A stretch of DNA of 64,000 nt from an uncultured delta proteobacterium (GCA_903869265.1 CAIPYE010000003.1:22976-86975); one strand, 5' to 3'; shown: positions 41,420-51,284, counted from the first letter of the stretch. Notes: generated by a model not told the origin, from the letters alone. Numbers and translations are program-made.

Positions 41420-41462
41420 GGGACCGCAGAGCCGCCCCGCTCCTGCGGTCCCGCTTTTTTTT
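41420..41462 (+). terminator. Rho-independent terminator after the sigma/anti-sigma genes
   Basis: GGGACCGCAG-agccgccccgctc-CTGCGGTCCC followed by a T tract. Confidence 0.8.
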
Positions 41463-41595
41463 AGCGAGGTCAACAACGCACCGGGCTTGACATCCGAAAA
41501 AAGAGATATACACAATAAACAAAGACATGCGAGAGTATCAGCGCCGTCTCTTCATCACATTGTTACATTGCCCAACCCCATTTAAGGAGTACACA

Positions 41596-43038
41596 ATGAT
41601 TGCCCCCCTACTAACCCGTCGCCGCCCTGTTTCAGCCTTTCTGACCTTGCTGCTCATAGGCCTTTTCCTTGCAACAATGCCCGGAATAGGCAAGGCCGCA
41701 AGTAGCCCTCCGGAAACCTTTGCCGACCTGGCGGAAAAACTCAGCCCCACCGTGGTCAATATCTATACCACCCAGACGGTCAAGGCCTCCCGCTCGTTCC
41801 ATGACATGTTCAATGACCAGGATATCCCCGAACCCTTCCGTCACTTCTTCGGCCCCTCCCCCTTTGGCCAGGAGCAGCCCCAACAGGACCAAAAACGAAC
41901 CAGCCTCGGCTCAGGGGTGATCATCTCCAAGGATGGCTACATTGTCACCAATAACCATGTGGTGGAAAACGCCGACACCATCAATGTGCGTCTGACCAAT
42001 TTCGAAGAATACGATGCAAAGGTAATCGGTCGCGACCCAAAATCAGACCTCGCCCTACTCAAGATCGCGCCCAAAAACGGGTTGCCGGTGACAGCCTTCG
42101 GGGATTCGGAAAAATTGCGGGTGGGCGACTGGGTCATGGCCATCGGCAACCCCTTTGGCTTTGAACAGACCGTAACGGCCGGAATTGTCAGCGGCAAGGG
42201 CCGCTCCCTGGGCAGCGGTCCCTATGAAAACTTCATACAAACCGACGCATCCATCAATCCCGGCAATTCCGGCGGCCCCCTGTTCAATCTCAAGGGCGAG
42301 ATGATCGGGATCAACACCGCCATTTACAGCCGCAGCGGCGGCAACATTGGCATCGGCTTCGCCATCCCAGCCAACATGGCAAAAAATGTTGTCAGCCAGC
42401 TCAAGGAACACGGCGCGGTGGTGCGCGGCTGGCTTGGAGTGATGATTCAACCCGTCACCCCGGAGCTAGCGGCGCAGTTCAAGATGGAGCGGCCCATCGG
42501 CGCCCTGGTGGGTGAGGTCACCCCCGGCAGTCCTGCGGACAAGGCCGGCGTCAAGCCCGGCGATGTCATTGTCGAGTTCAACGGCAAGGAAATCTCCCAG
42601 GTGAGCACGCTGCCCAATCTGGTGGCGGATACCCCAGTGGGAAGCAAGGCGGAAGTTACCCTCTTCCGCAAAGGCGCGCTGAAAAAGCTCCCCATTATCA
42701 TTGCCAAGCTCAACGAGGAACAGGTCGCTTCAGCTGAGTCGACCGACGCCCTCAGCAAAAACCTAGGCCTGGGGGTGCAGGATCTTACCCCTGAGCTTGC
42801 TGCGGCCCTGGGCATTACCGACAAACACGGCGTGCTGGTTACCGGGGTTGAACCTAACTCCCCCGTGGCATACGCCGGTCTGCGCAAAGGAGACCTCATA
42901 CTTGAGGTAAACCAGAAGCCCGTGCGGGATGTAAAAGCTTTCCTCAACGAGACCAAAGGATTAAAGTCAAAATCAACGGTTTCATTTTTCGTCAAACGCG
43001 ATGGGCGCACCCGCTTTGTCGGAATAAAACTCAAATAA
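41596..43038 (+). CDS. DegP/HtrA-type periplasmic serine protease (Do family, two PDZ domains)
   Basis: Signal peptide; GSGVIISKDGYIVTNNHVVENAD; SDLALLKI; NPGNSGGPLFNLKGEMIGINTAI; SD AAGGAG. Confidence 0.96.
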   Translation: MIAPLLTRRRPVSAFLTLLLIGLFLATMPGIGKAASSPPETFADLAEKLSPTVVNIYTTQTVKASRSFHDMFNDQDIPEPFRHFFGPSPFGQEQPQQDQKRTSLGSGVIISKDGYIVTNNHVVENADTINVRLTNFEEYDAKVIGRDPKSDLALLKIAPKNGLPVTAFGDSEKLRVGDWVMAIGNPFGFEQTVTAGIVSGKGRSLGSGPYENFIQTDASINPGNSGGPLFNLKGEMIGINTAIYSRSGGNIGIGFAIPANMAKNVVSQLKEHGAVVRGWLGVMIQPVTPELAAQFKMERPIGALVGEVTPGSPADKAGVKPGDVIVEFNGKEISQVSTLPNLVADTPVGSKAEVTLFRKGALKKLPIIIAKLNEEQVASAESTDALSKNLGLGVQDLTPELAAALGITDKHGVLVTGVEPNSPVAYAGLRKGDLILEVNQKPVRDVKAFLNETKGLKSKSTVSFFVKRDGRTRFVGIKLK

Positions 43039-43070
43039 TCACGACCAAGTACCCTACACAAGGAAAGAAG

Positions 43071-43829
43071 ATGAAAAAATTACATGGTTTCGGAAAACGT
43101 CTGGGCTGCCTTACCGCCCTGCTGAGCATGTTCGGCTTGGCCACTGGCTGCACCTATCAGGACCGGGTCGCCCCGCTCAACCTGCCGGACGCCAAGAATG
43201 GCGGCATCGTGGTGGGCGATGGCGTCAAGATTTCCGCCCTGGCTTTTAGCAACGATGAGGCGGCCAAACAGGCCTTCGGCTTTGGCGCACGCGATGCCGG
43301 CCTGATGCCCGTGCAGCTCACCCTGCAAAACGACGGCCAGGAAAAGGTAAAGATCAATCCCGAGCAGACCTTTCTCATCGATAACAACAACAGAGCCTGG
43401 CCGATTCTCTCCCTGGAAAAAACCTACCAGCGGACCTCAGGGCATGTGGATCTTGGGGAAACAGCCAAAGGCGCTGGAAAACCGGCTCTGCTCATGGGCG
43501 CGGCCGGAGCGCTGGCCGGGCTGGCCGTAGGGGTGGTCACCGGCAAGAATGTTGGGGAGGCCATGGGAACCGGCGCTGTACTTGGCGCGGCGGGTGGAGC
43601 GATTGTCGGAGGAGCCAAGAGCTACAGCGAAAGCGGAGAAAAAATCAAGGATGACCTTGCCTCCAAAAGTCTGCGGAACCAAACTATCCTGCCGCACCAG
43701 ATCGCCTACGGCGTCCTTTTCTTCCCGGGGATGCCGGGGGAGGAAGCAGACGGGGTGAAAGAGCTGCGGCTCTCCGTGACCATCGGCAACTCACCGCAGG
43801 TGGTCGTTCTCTATCCTGCGCTCAGGTAA
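43071..43829 (+). CDS. Lipoprotein-like hypothetical protein with a glycine-rich central hydrophobic segment
   Basis: Lipobox-like FGLATGC; GAAGALAGLAVGVVTGKNVGEAMGTGAVLGAAGGAIVGG. Confidence 0.75.
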   Translation: MKKLHGFGKRLGCLTALLSMFGLATGCTYQDRVAPLNLPDAKNGGIVVGDGVKISALAFSNDEAAKQAFGFGARDAGLMPVQLTLQNDGQEKVKINPEQTFLIDNNNRAWPILSLEKTYQRTSGHVDLGETAKGAGKPALLMGAAGALAGLAVGVVTGKNVGEAMGTGAVLGAAGGAIVGGAKSYSESGEKIKDDLASKSLRNQTILPHQIAYGVLFFPGMPGEEADGVKELRLSVTIGNSPQVVVLYPALR

Positions 43830-43857
43830 TTGAATTGCCGCTGACAGCTATCAGCTA

Positions 43858-44526
43858 TCAGCGGTCAGCGACAAACGAAGCGGTAGTAGCATCCGCGGCC
43901 GCGACCTGAACAATAGCCGCCCGGACCTTGGCAATGTCCTTGCGTCCGGGCGCACACTCCACCCCTGAATTGAGATCCACGGCAAAGGGACGCGCCTGCC
44001 TCACCGCCTCGCCCACATTATCAGGGGTAAGGCCGCCGGCCAGGACAACCGGGCGGGGGGGCGACAATTTCTCCAGCAGACCCCAATCAAAGGTCTGCCC
44101 GGTGCCACCGGCTGCCTTTTCGTGAAAGGTGTCAAACAAAAAAGCCGACACCACGTCGGCATAGGGCGCCAAGTCCGCTGCGGTCAGGGACTCCCGCACC
44201 CGAAAAACCTTCATCATCCGGCAGGCGATTTCCGCGCAGTACGCAGGGGACTCTGCCCCATGCAACTGAACCTTGGTCAGACCGCAGTAGCGGACAATCT
44301 CGTTCACCGCAGCAGCTTCCTGGTCGAGAAAAACCCCAACCGCATCGACAAAGGGTGGCAGGCTTTTCACAATTTCCCGAGCCCGTTCCGGGTCAATGTA
44401 CCGGGGGCTTTGCTCGACAAAGATCAGGCCGATCGCGTCCACCCCTGCGGCCACCACTGCAGCAACCTCCGCCATCTCCCGCATCCCGCATACCTTGATC
44501 CGCGTTCTCGCGTGCATGCCCTTCAT
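43858..44526 (-). CDS. trpF: Phosphoribosylanthranilate isomerase
   Basis: RIKVCGMREMAEV; KVQLHGAES; LAGGLTPDNVGEAV; DLNSGVECAPGRKDIAKV. Confidence 0.95.
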   Translation of the reverse strand: MKGMHARTRIKVCGMREMAEVAAVVAAGVDAIGLIFVEQSPRYIDPERAREIVKSLPPFVDAVGVFLDQEAAAVNEIVRYCGLTKVQLHGAESPAYCAEIACRMMKVFRVRESLTAADLAPYADVVSAFLFDTFHEKAAGGTGQTFDWGLLEKLSPPRPVVLAGGLTPDNVGEAVRQARPFAVDLNSGVECAPGRKDIAKVRAAIVQVAAADATTASFVADR

Positions 44527-45296
44527 CCTTGCTGCCCGCCGACCAGCGTCCGCAGAGCCTCAGCCGGGTCAGCAGCCCGCATCAGGGTTTCCCCGACCAA
44601 CGCCGCCCGAATCCCATGCTCTGCAAGCCGCAACATATCCTGATGGTCACGGATCCCTGATTCGCTCACCAGGGGAATCTCCGGTGGGATCATCTTCTGC
44701 AGGCGGAAGGTGGAGTTCAGATCCATGGAAAAATCGCGGAGATCGCGGTTGTTGACCCCGATCAAACGGCTGCCCGCTGCCACGGCTTTTTCAACCTCCG
44801 CCTCGTCATGCACCTCCACCAGGACATCCATGCCAAGCTCGGAGGCCAGGGCCTGGTACTCCTGTATCTGGCTGGTCTCGAGAATGGCGGCAATCAACAA
44901 AATCGCGTCAGCGCCGTAAGCCCGCGCCTCCCGGATCTGCAAGGGATCAATGATGAAGTCCTTGCGCAGCACCGGCAGTCCAACCGCCGCCCGTACCGCT
45001 GGGATATAGGCAAGCGACCCCTGGAAAAAATCCATGTCGGTGAGCACCGACATGGCCTGGGCACCACCAGCCTGATAGCTGCGGGCGATGGCCACCGGAT
45101 CGAAATCAGGCCGGATCACGCCCTTGGATGGAGATGCTTTCTTGGCCTCGGCAATGACAGCCACACCGGGAAAATCCGTCAAAGCCCGGATAAAACCGCG
45201 CGGAGGCGGAATCTTCAAATCGGGCGTGGCAATGCCTCTGGCCTTGAGGGCCGCGACCTCTTCTCTCTTCCGGGCTACGATGGCATCAAGGATCAT
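44523..45296 (-). CDS. trpC: Indole-3-glycerol phosphate synthase
   Basis: IAEAKKASPSKGVIRPDFDPVAIARSYQAGGAQAMSVLTD; LRKDFIIDPLQI; LIGVNNRDL. Confidence 0.96.
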   Translation of the reverse strand: MILDAIVARKREEVAALKARGIATPDLKIPPPRGFIRALTDFPGVAVIAEAKKASPSKGVIRPDFDPVAIARSYQAGGAQAMSVLTDMDFFQGSLAYIPAVRAAVGLPVLRKDFIIDPLQIREARAYGADAILLIAAILETSQIQEYQALASELGMDVLVEVHDEAEVEKAVAAGSRLIGVNNRDLRDFSMDLNSTFRLQKMIPPEIPLVSESGIRDHQDMLRLAEHGIRAALVGETLMRAADPAEALRTLVGGQQG

Positions 45297-46324
45297 TGTT
45301 TTTTCACCGACTTGGAAAAGGCGACCAGCGCCTCAACCTTGTTGAGCGCACCCCCGCTGGCCACCACCTCGCGGGCCAGGGCCACGCCGGAGGCCAAATC
45401 ATCGCTACGCCCGGCAGCCATCAGGGCGGCGCCTGCATTGAGCAGAACCATGTCCAGACAAGGTCCACCCCTGCCTGTGAGCACGGAACGCAACTGCGCA
45501 GCCGCCTCGGTTGCGGTTGTCCCGCCTTTGATCTCGGCCAGGCTGGCCGTGGCCATACCCAACTCCGAAGGATGAATGGTGTATGTTGTCAGTTTACCGT
45601 TGGCCCAGTCGGAGACCCTGGTCGCGCCAGTAATGGTTATCTCGTCAAGATTACCCTCGCCGCACACCACCAGGGCGCGCCGGGTGCCAAGCCTTCCCAG
45701 CACTTGGGCCAGGGTCTCGGTGAGGGAAGGGGCAAACACCCCCAGAACCTGAACATTGGCCCCGGCAGGATTGGTCAAGGGCCCGAGGATATTAAAGATC
45801 GTCCGGATTCCGATCTCGCGACGCGGGCCGATGGCATGTTTCATCGCCCCATGCAAGGCAGGGGCAAACATGAAGCCGATGCCGATCTCGCGGATGCATT
45901 GGCCGATCTGCTCGGCGCTCAAGCTCAGGTCCACACCCAAAGCTTCCAGTACGTCGGCGCTGCCGCAATGGCTGGAAACGGAACGATTGCCGTGCTTGGC
46001 CACCGGAACCCCGGCTGCGGCCACGACAAAGGCGCTGGTGGTGGAGACATTAAAGGTACCGGAAGCATCGCCTCCGGTGCCGCAGGTATCGACGAGGATC
46101 TCGCTGTCCGCTACCGCATGCACCCTGGTGGCCTTTGCCCGCATCACCTTGGCCGCACCGGTGATCTCATCCACGGTTTCACCCTTGATCCTAAGCGCGG
46201 TGATAAAGGCGCCGATCTGGGCCTGGGTTGCTTCGCCGCCCACAATGGTTTCCATCACCCCGACCATCTCCGCTTCGCTCAGGTCGGTGCCCGCCACCAC
46301 TTTGGCGATGGCCTCTTTCATCAT
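45293..46324 (-). CDS. trpD: Anthranilate phosphoribosyltransferase
   Basis: VDTCGTGGDASGTFNVSTTSAFVVAAAGVPVAKHGNRSVSSHCGSADVLEALG. Confidence 0.97.
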   Translation of the reverse strand: MMKEAIAKVVAGTDLSEAEMVGVMETIVGGEATQAQIGAFITALRIKGETVDEITGAAKVMRAKATRVHAVADSEILVDTCGTGGDASGTFNVSTTSAFVVAAAGVPVAKHGNRSVSSHCGSADVLEALGVDLSLSAEQIGQCIREIGIGFMFAPALHGAMKHAIGPRREIGIRTIFNILGPLTNPAGANVQVLGVFAPSLTETLAQVLGRLGTRRALVVCGEGNLDEITITGATRVSDWANGKLTTYTIHPSELGMATASLAEIKGGTTATEAAAQLRSVLTGRGGPCLDMVLLNAGAALMAAGRSDDLASGVALAREVVASGGALNKVEALVAFSKSVKKQ

Positions 46325-46929
46325 GCGGACATCTCCCGGCGCTGCTTGGCGAGGATTTCCGGATAGGCAGGATCAATGAAATTTTTCAGCAACTGCACCC
46401 CGGCCGGGGTCATAATGGATTCGGGATGGAATTGCACCCCTTCCACCGGCAGACTCCGGTGCCTGAGGCCCATAAGTTCGCCCTGATCGGATCGCGCCGA
46501 AACCATCAGACAACCGGGCAGATCCGATTCCCTGACCACCAGGGAATGATACCGCATGGCCTCAAATGGATTGGGCAGACCGGTGAACACCCCAAAACCA
46601 TCGTGGCTGATGGGGCTTGTCTTGCCATGCATCAGCCGCCCGGCCCGCACGGTTTGTCCGCCAAAGGCCTCACCCAGGGATTGATGTCCCAGACAAACGC
46701 CCAGCACTGGAATCCTCTCGCTGAAAAAGCGGATCGCCTCAATGGATATCCCCGCCTGGGCCGGAGAACAAGGACCGGGGGAGATCAGCAACCGGTCGGG
46801 AGCAAGCCCGGCGATGAAGGAGATATCCACCTCGTCGTTGCGGAAGATTTTCATCTCGGCGCCCATGCCCCCGAGGGTCTGGACAATGTTGTAGGTAAAG
46901 GAGTCGTAATTATCGATGATGACTATCAT
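46321..46929 (-). CDS. trpG: Anthranilate synthase glutamine amidotransferase component
   Basis: IIDNYDSFTYNIVQTLG; ISPGPCSPAQAGIS; VLGVCLGHQSLGEAFGG; GVQFHPESI. Confidence 0.96.
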   Translation of the reverse strand: MIVIIDNYDSFTYNIVQTLGGMGAEMKIFRNDEVDISFIAGLAPDRLLISPGPCSPAQAGISIEAIRFFSERIPVLGVCLGHQSLGEAFGGQTVRAGRLMHGKTSPISHDGFGVFTGLPNPFEAMRYHSLVVRESDLPGCLMVSARSDQGELMGLRHRSLPVEGVQFHPESIMTPAGVQLLKNFIDPAYPEILAKQRREMSA

Positions 46930-46965
46930 ATTCTTTCTCGCGCGCCGCCGGACAAGCCGGTTGCT

Positions 46966-47066
46966 AAGCCGTTGTTCAAAAAACTGTAACCTTGGAATAT
47001 CGTGATCGGCATAAGGAGCCGTAACGAAATGAACAAGAAAGCTCTTTTTTCGTAACGGCTCCTAAA
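46966..47066. repeat. Dispersed palindromic intergenic repeat, copy D, between trpE and trpG
   Basis: AAGCCGTTGTTCAAAAAAC...CGGCATAAGGAGCCGTAACGAAATGAACAAGAAA...TTCGTAACGGCTCCTAA; right arm overlaps the trpE stop codon. Confidence 0.7.
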
Positions 47067-48564
47067 ATTCTTTCTCTGCCAGCTCCACCGCCCGCCGCAG
47101 CCCCATGGATTTATTGATGGTTTCCTGATACTCCAAGGCGGGCACCGAATCGGCGACAATCCCCGCGCCGGCCTGCACCCAGAGATCATCGCCCTGCATG
47201 ACAAAGGTCCGGATGGTGATGCAAAAATCCATATTCCCGGAAAAACCGAAATAGCCAACGGATCCGGCATAGGGCCCGCGCCGCTCGGGCTCAAGCTCTT
47301 CAATGATCTCCATGGCCCGAATCTTCGGGGCCCCGCTCACCGTGCCCGCAGGGAAGCAGGCGCGCAGGACATCGAACTGATCCTTGCCCGGCGCCAGAGT
47401 CCCATGCACCCCGGAAACCAGATGCATGACATGGCTGTAGCGCTCGACCACCACGAGATCGCGGACCTCCACCGAGCCATATTGGGCAACCCGGCCCACG
47501 TCGTTGCGGCCCAGATCGACCAGCATCAAATGCTCGGCCCGCTCCTTGGGATCAGCCAGCAGTTCCTGTTCAAGGGCAGCATCTTCTTCCTGGGTTTTCC
47601 CGCGCTTTCTCGTCCCGGCAATGGGCCTGAGCTCGATATCGTCCTGCTCAAGGCGGACCAAGATCTCCGGGGAAGAACCGATCTGAACCAGGTCCCCGAG
47701 CTTGAGATAAAAAAGATAGGGGCTTGGGTTGATATGGCGCAGGGCGCGGTAGAGCTTAAAGGGCGCAAGTTCTGTTTTGGTGTGAAACCGTTGCGACAAG
47801 ACAACCTGGATGACATCACCGGCCTGGATATACTCCTTGGCCGCCTCCACCATTTTCTCGAATGCTTCTTCGCTCATGTTGGAAGTGAAGGCGTGGGGCG
47901 TAGTTGCTTTCAAGCCTTTGCCGCCGAGATACTCCGTGGGCATGGGAGCTTGGAGACGGACAATGACCTCCTCGATTTCGGCCTGCGCTTTCGCATACAG
48001 GGCCGGGATATCGCGCACCCCCGCGGTCTGCACCAGATTGACCACGGTGAGCAGTTGCCTGAGGTTGTCGTAGATCAAGACGGTGCGCGGCACCATGAAA
48101 GAGCTGTCTGGAAATTGGGCAAGGGGCGGGTTGCTCTCGGGCAGCCGCTCCATGAACCGCACCATATCGTAGCCCAAAAACCCGACGGCCCCGCCAAAAA
48201 AACGCGGCAACAGCTCTGGGTCGCAGGCCATCTCTGCATTGCAGGCATTGAAGGATTTTAGCAGATTTTGCAGGGCCTCAAGCGGGTCGCCCTGCTGCTC
48301 ATCCACCGCATCCTCACGGGTAATGGTGATCTGGGTGCCGCGACTTGCAAAGGTGACGATGGGGTCAAAACCGATAAAGGAATAACGTCCCCATTTCTCC
48401 CCACCCTCAAGGCTTTCAAAGAGAAAGGCGTGCGACTCCCCGCCCGCCACCTTGGCAAAGATGGTCAGCGGCGTATCGAGGTCAGCGACGATTTCCCGAT
48501 AGATCGGCACCAGGCCGGCATCGACCGCCAGGTGTTCAAATTCCGGCAAGGAAGGTCGAAACAT
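47062..48564 (-). CDS. trpE: Anthranilate synthase component I
   Basis: ELRPIAGTRKRGKTQEED; DLGRNDVGRVAQYGSVEV; PAGTVSGAPKIRAMEII. Confidence 0.97.
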   Translation of the reverse strand: MFRPSLPEFEHLAVDAGLVPIYREIVADLDTPLTIFAKVAGGESHAFLFESLEGGEKWGRYSFIGFDPIVTFASRGTQITITREDAVDEQQGDPLEALQNLLKSFNACNAEMACDPELLPRFFGGAVGFLGYDMVRFMERLPESNPPLAQFPDSSFMVPRTVLIYDNLRQLLTVVNLVQTAGVRDIPALYAKAQAEIEEVIVRLQAPMPTEYLGGKGLKATTPHAFTSNMSEEAFEKMVEAAKEYIQAGDVIQVVLSQRFHTKTELAPFKLYRALRHINPSPYLFYLKLGDLVQIGSSPEILVRLEQDDIELRPIAGTRKRGKTQEEDAALEQELLADPKERAEHLMLVDLGRNDVGRVAQYGSVEVRDLVVVERYSHVMHLVSGVHGTLAPGKDQFDVLRACFPAGTVSGAPKIRAMEIIEELEPERRGPYAGSVGYFGFSGNMDFCITIRTFVMQGDDLWVQAGAGIVADSVPALEYQETINKSMGLRRAVELAEKEF

Positions 48565-48582
48565 GATGGGTCCTCAACTCAT

Positions 48583-48621
48583 AAAAAAAGCCATGGAACA
48601 CAAGCGTCCCATGGCTTTTTT
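48583..48621 (-). terminator. Terminator/attenuator-like hairpin directly upstream of trpE
   Basis: Minus strand AAAAAGCCATGG-gacgcttgtgtt-CCATGGCTTTTTTT, ~20 nt before the trpE ATG. Confidence 0.7.
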
Positions 48622-48784
48622 ATTTTTCTTCTCGTAGCGAAACACTCTCCATAATATACAGGTTTGATCCCTGCGCACGGCGGAAGAGGCACAACCAGGC
48701 CCATCGGAAGGGCCTCGGCAAATCATTCTCCCGCAGGAGAACAACCACGCCAGGGCTCCAGCCGTTACCGGCTCTCTCGTTATA

Positions 48785-49057
48785 TTACACCGCGGCCAAC
48801 ATGGCATTTACCCGCTTGGTCAAACGGGAAACCTTGCGGGAGGCGTTCTTTTTGTGGATGGAACCTTTCACCGCTGTTTTCTCTATAATAGGGATCGCCA
48901 ACTTCAGTGCTTCCTGGGCCTGATCTCCAGCGTTCAGCTCAACGGCCTCAAGGACCTTCTTCACAACACCCTTCATCTTGCTCTTGTTGGAGCGATTGCG
49001 AAGCCGTTGCAACTGGTTCTGACGATTCCTTTTCTCGGCGGATTTATGATTAGCCAA
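48785..49057 (-). CDS. rpsT: 30S ribosomal protein S20
   Basis: MANHKSAEKRNRQNQLQRLRNRSNKSKMKGVVKK; KGSIHKKNASRKVSRLTKRVN. Confidence 0.97.
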   Translation of the reverse strand: MANHKSAEKRNRQNQLQRLRNRSNKSKMKGVVKKVLEAVELNAGDQAQEALKLAIPIIEKTAVKGSIHKKNASRKVSRLTKRVNAMLAAV

Positions 49058-49442
49058 TTCTCAACTCCTGTTTACTGTATTGTTGATTGATTCAAGATGC
49101 TCTGCCCGCGCCGTTTCACGGCTGGCAGGTTTCCTGCCCGGTCGCCGGTTCCCGGCAACACCGACAGAAAGATGCTGGAAAATTTTGTGAAGATAAATCA
49201 ATTTCCCCGCCTTGTCAAGCAACAACTGGGCAGCCTGTTTCGATATTTTTTTGAACATGCGCCGAGAGTTTCTTTGCACGAAACAACTTTTCGTTTCACA
49301 ACACCACGACCGATCTCCTCAATTTTTTTAAAAAAATTCATTCATGCCCCTTGCCTGACACCCTGCTTTTCGTTTACTTTACAGATGTAGATATTTTCAA
49401 TGCTTCCACCCAATTTTTTTTATTAACGGACCCCGGACCACA

Positions 49443-50234
49443 ATGCTGGAATTCGCACAGTCACTCCGCTGGCAAGACATCTTCGATATCATGATCGTCT
49501 CGTTCATCATTTATCGCGTCATGCTGCTGATCCGCGGAACCCGTGCCGTCCAGATACTGTCTGGCATCCTTGTCCTCGTCGCCCTCTATTTTGCCGCAAG
49601 AGAGCTCGAATTCCTGACCCTGTACTGGTTGCTGGGAACATTCTTAAGCTCAATCTTCCTGATTATCATCATCATTTTCCAGCGGGATATCCGACGAGCC
49701 CTGGCCCAGGTCGGACAAACCACCTTTTCCAAACCGCAGGAAGACACGGTGCACGTTCTGCTCGAGATTGTCAGGGCGGCGCAGCAAATGGCCCAACGCA
49801 AAATCGGCGGACTCATCGTCATTGAGCGGGAAACAGGACTCAACGAATACATCGAATCCGCCCACAGCCTTGACGCCATCGTCAGCAGGCAACTCCTGGT
49901 CACCATTTTCCAAACCACCGCCCCGCTCCACGACGGGGCGGTGATCATCCATAACGGCCGGATCCGTTCGGCTGGGGCTTTGCTCCCCCTCACCAGAAAC
50001 CCCTATATAAGCAAGCAACTTGGCACCCGCCACCGGGCAGCCATCGGTCTTTCCGAAGAAACAGACGCAGTGATCATCGTTATCTCGGAAGAAACCCAGA
50101 AGATCTCCCTGGTCCAGCACGGGGCCCTGACCTCCGATCTCGACGAAAACGCACTCAGAAGCCGACTTGACGCAATCTTTGTTCCCAAGGAAAATACGAC
50201 TCCCCTGTTATGGAAAAACTGGCTAAACAAATAA
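49443..50234 (+). CDS. cdaA: Diadenylate cyclase (c-di-AMP synthase) CdaA
   Basis: Three N-terminal TM helices; DisA_N motifs LHDGAVIIHNGRIRSAGALLPLT and GTRHRAAIGLSEETDAVIIVISEE. Confidence 0.95.
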   Translation: MLEFAQSLRWQDIFDIMIVSFIIYRVMLLIRGTRAVQILSGILVLVALYFAARELEFLTLYWLLGTFLSSIFLIIIIIFQRDIRRALAQVGQTTFSKPQEDTVHVLLEIVRAAQQMAQRKIGGLIVIERETGLNEYIESAHSLDAIVSRQLLVTIFQTTAPLHDGAVIIHNGRIRSAGALLPLTRNPYISKQLGTRHRAAIGLSEETDAVIIVISEETQKISLVQHGALTSDLDENALRSRLDAIFVPKENTTPLLWKNWLNK

Positions 50235-51178
50235 TCCGGCGCCTGCCCACCCCCAAGCTCCTCAACTGGCCGAACAATTGGGGGCTGAAGCTCATTTCCC
50301 TGATCTTCGCCATCCTGCTCTGGTATTTCGTGGTGGGCGAGGACAAAATTGACACCACGGTCTACATCCCGGTGGAGATTGTCAATCTACCCAGGGAGCT
50401 GGTCATCTCCAACCAGTTCAAGAAACAGCTGGAGGCAACGGTCAGCGGCCCCCGCGGCCTGATCAACGGCCTCAACCGCCAACGGATCACGAGAACCATC
50501 AACCTTGCCAAGGCCACCCCCGGCACCATTGTCATCCGCAACGAACCCGAAACGATCCAGTTTCCACGGGGTGTCATCGTATCCCGCATCCAGCCCACCC
50601 ACATTACGTTGCTCATCGACGAATTGGTCGAAAAGGAACTCCCAGTCCATGCCAGGACAACAGGCGACCCGGCCATTGGTCATGAACTGGCGGGAGTGGT
50701 CTTCGAACCCCCGCTCATCAAAATTTCCGGTCCCAAGGCCATTGTCGGACGAGAAAAACTCCTGACCGCCAAACCCATCGACATCAACGGGCTGAAGGGA
50801 CCGACGACCGTCCAGGTTCCCTTGGAGCTGCGGCCGGCGCTTCTCGAGCTCATGGGTGAGACTGTGGTCACCGCCAATGTGGTGATCCGTGAAAAAACCA
50901 TGGAAAAGACCATCACGGATATTCCCGTCCACCTCGTCGGCACCGATTCCGCGAGAAAAGTAACCATCGAGCCGGACACCATCAACATCCGCGCCCTGCT
51001 GCCCCTGAGCAGCAAAGGAAACCAGGCCAGGCTTTTCGAAGCCACAGTCTCGACAGACGGGCTGTCGGTCGGCGTCCACAAAGTTCCGGTAAAAATCACG
51101 GCGGAGGAGGAGATAAAAATCATCGAGGCATTCCCGTCCACCGTCACCGTTAAGATTGGCCGGAGTCCTGGCAAATGA
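50210..51178 (+). CDS. cdaR: YbbR-domain protein (CdaR-like)
   Basis: Single N-terminal TM ([23 protein letters not shown]) then repeated YbbR-like domains; between cdaA and glmM. Confidence 0.88.
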   Translation: MEKLAKQIIRRLPTPKLLNWPNNWGLKLISLIFAILLWYFVVGEDKIDTTVYIPVEIVNLPRELVISNQFKKQLEATVSGPRGLINGLNRQRITRTINLAKATPGTIVIRNEPETIQFPRGVIVSRIQPTHITLLIDELVEKELPVHARTTGDPAIGHELAGVVFEPPLIKISGPKAIVGREKLLTAKPIDINGLKGPTTVQVPLELRPALLELMGETVVTANVVIREKTMEKTITDIPVHLVGTDSARKVTIEPDTINIRALLPLSSKGNQARLFEATVSTDGLSVGVHKVPVKITAEEEIKIIEAFPSTVTVKIGRSPGK

Positions 51179-51284
51179 GCCGGGACGCCAGTGTGCTCTC
51201 TGCTCTCGGCAACAGGCAAACTCCATGGCCACCCGTAATAGATTCCGTTGCCTGTCCCGTTTTTCCGACCCGCGCGAGGAAACC

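Noticed and set aside
48757-48780. GGCTCCAGCCGTTACCGGCTCTC as a fifth copy of the dispersed palindrome
   Set aside because: Shares only a short GTTAC/GGCTC core and lacks the longer family features; more likely the rpsT terminator stem
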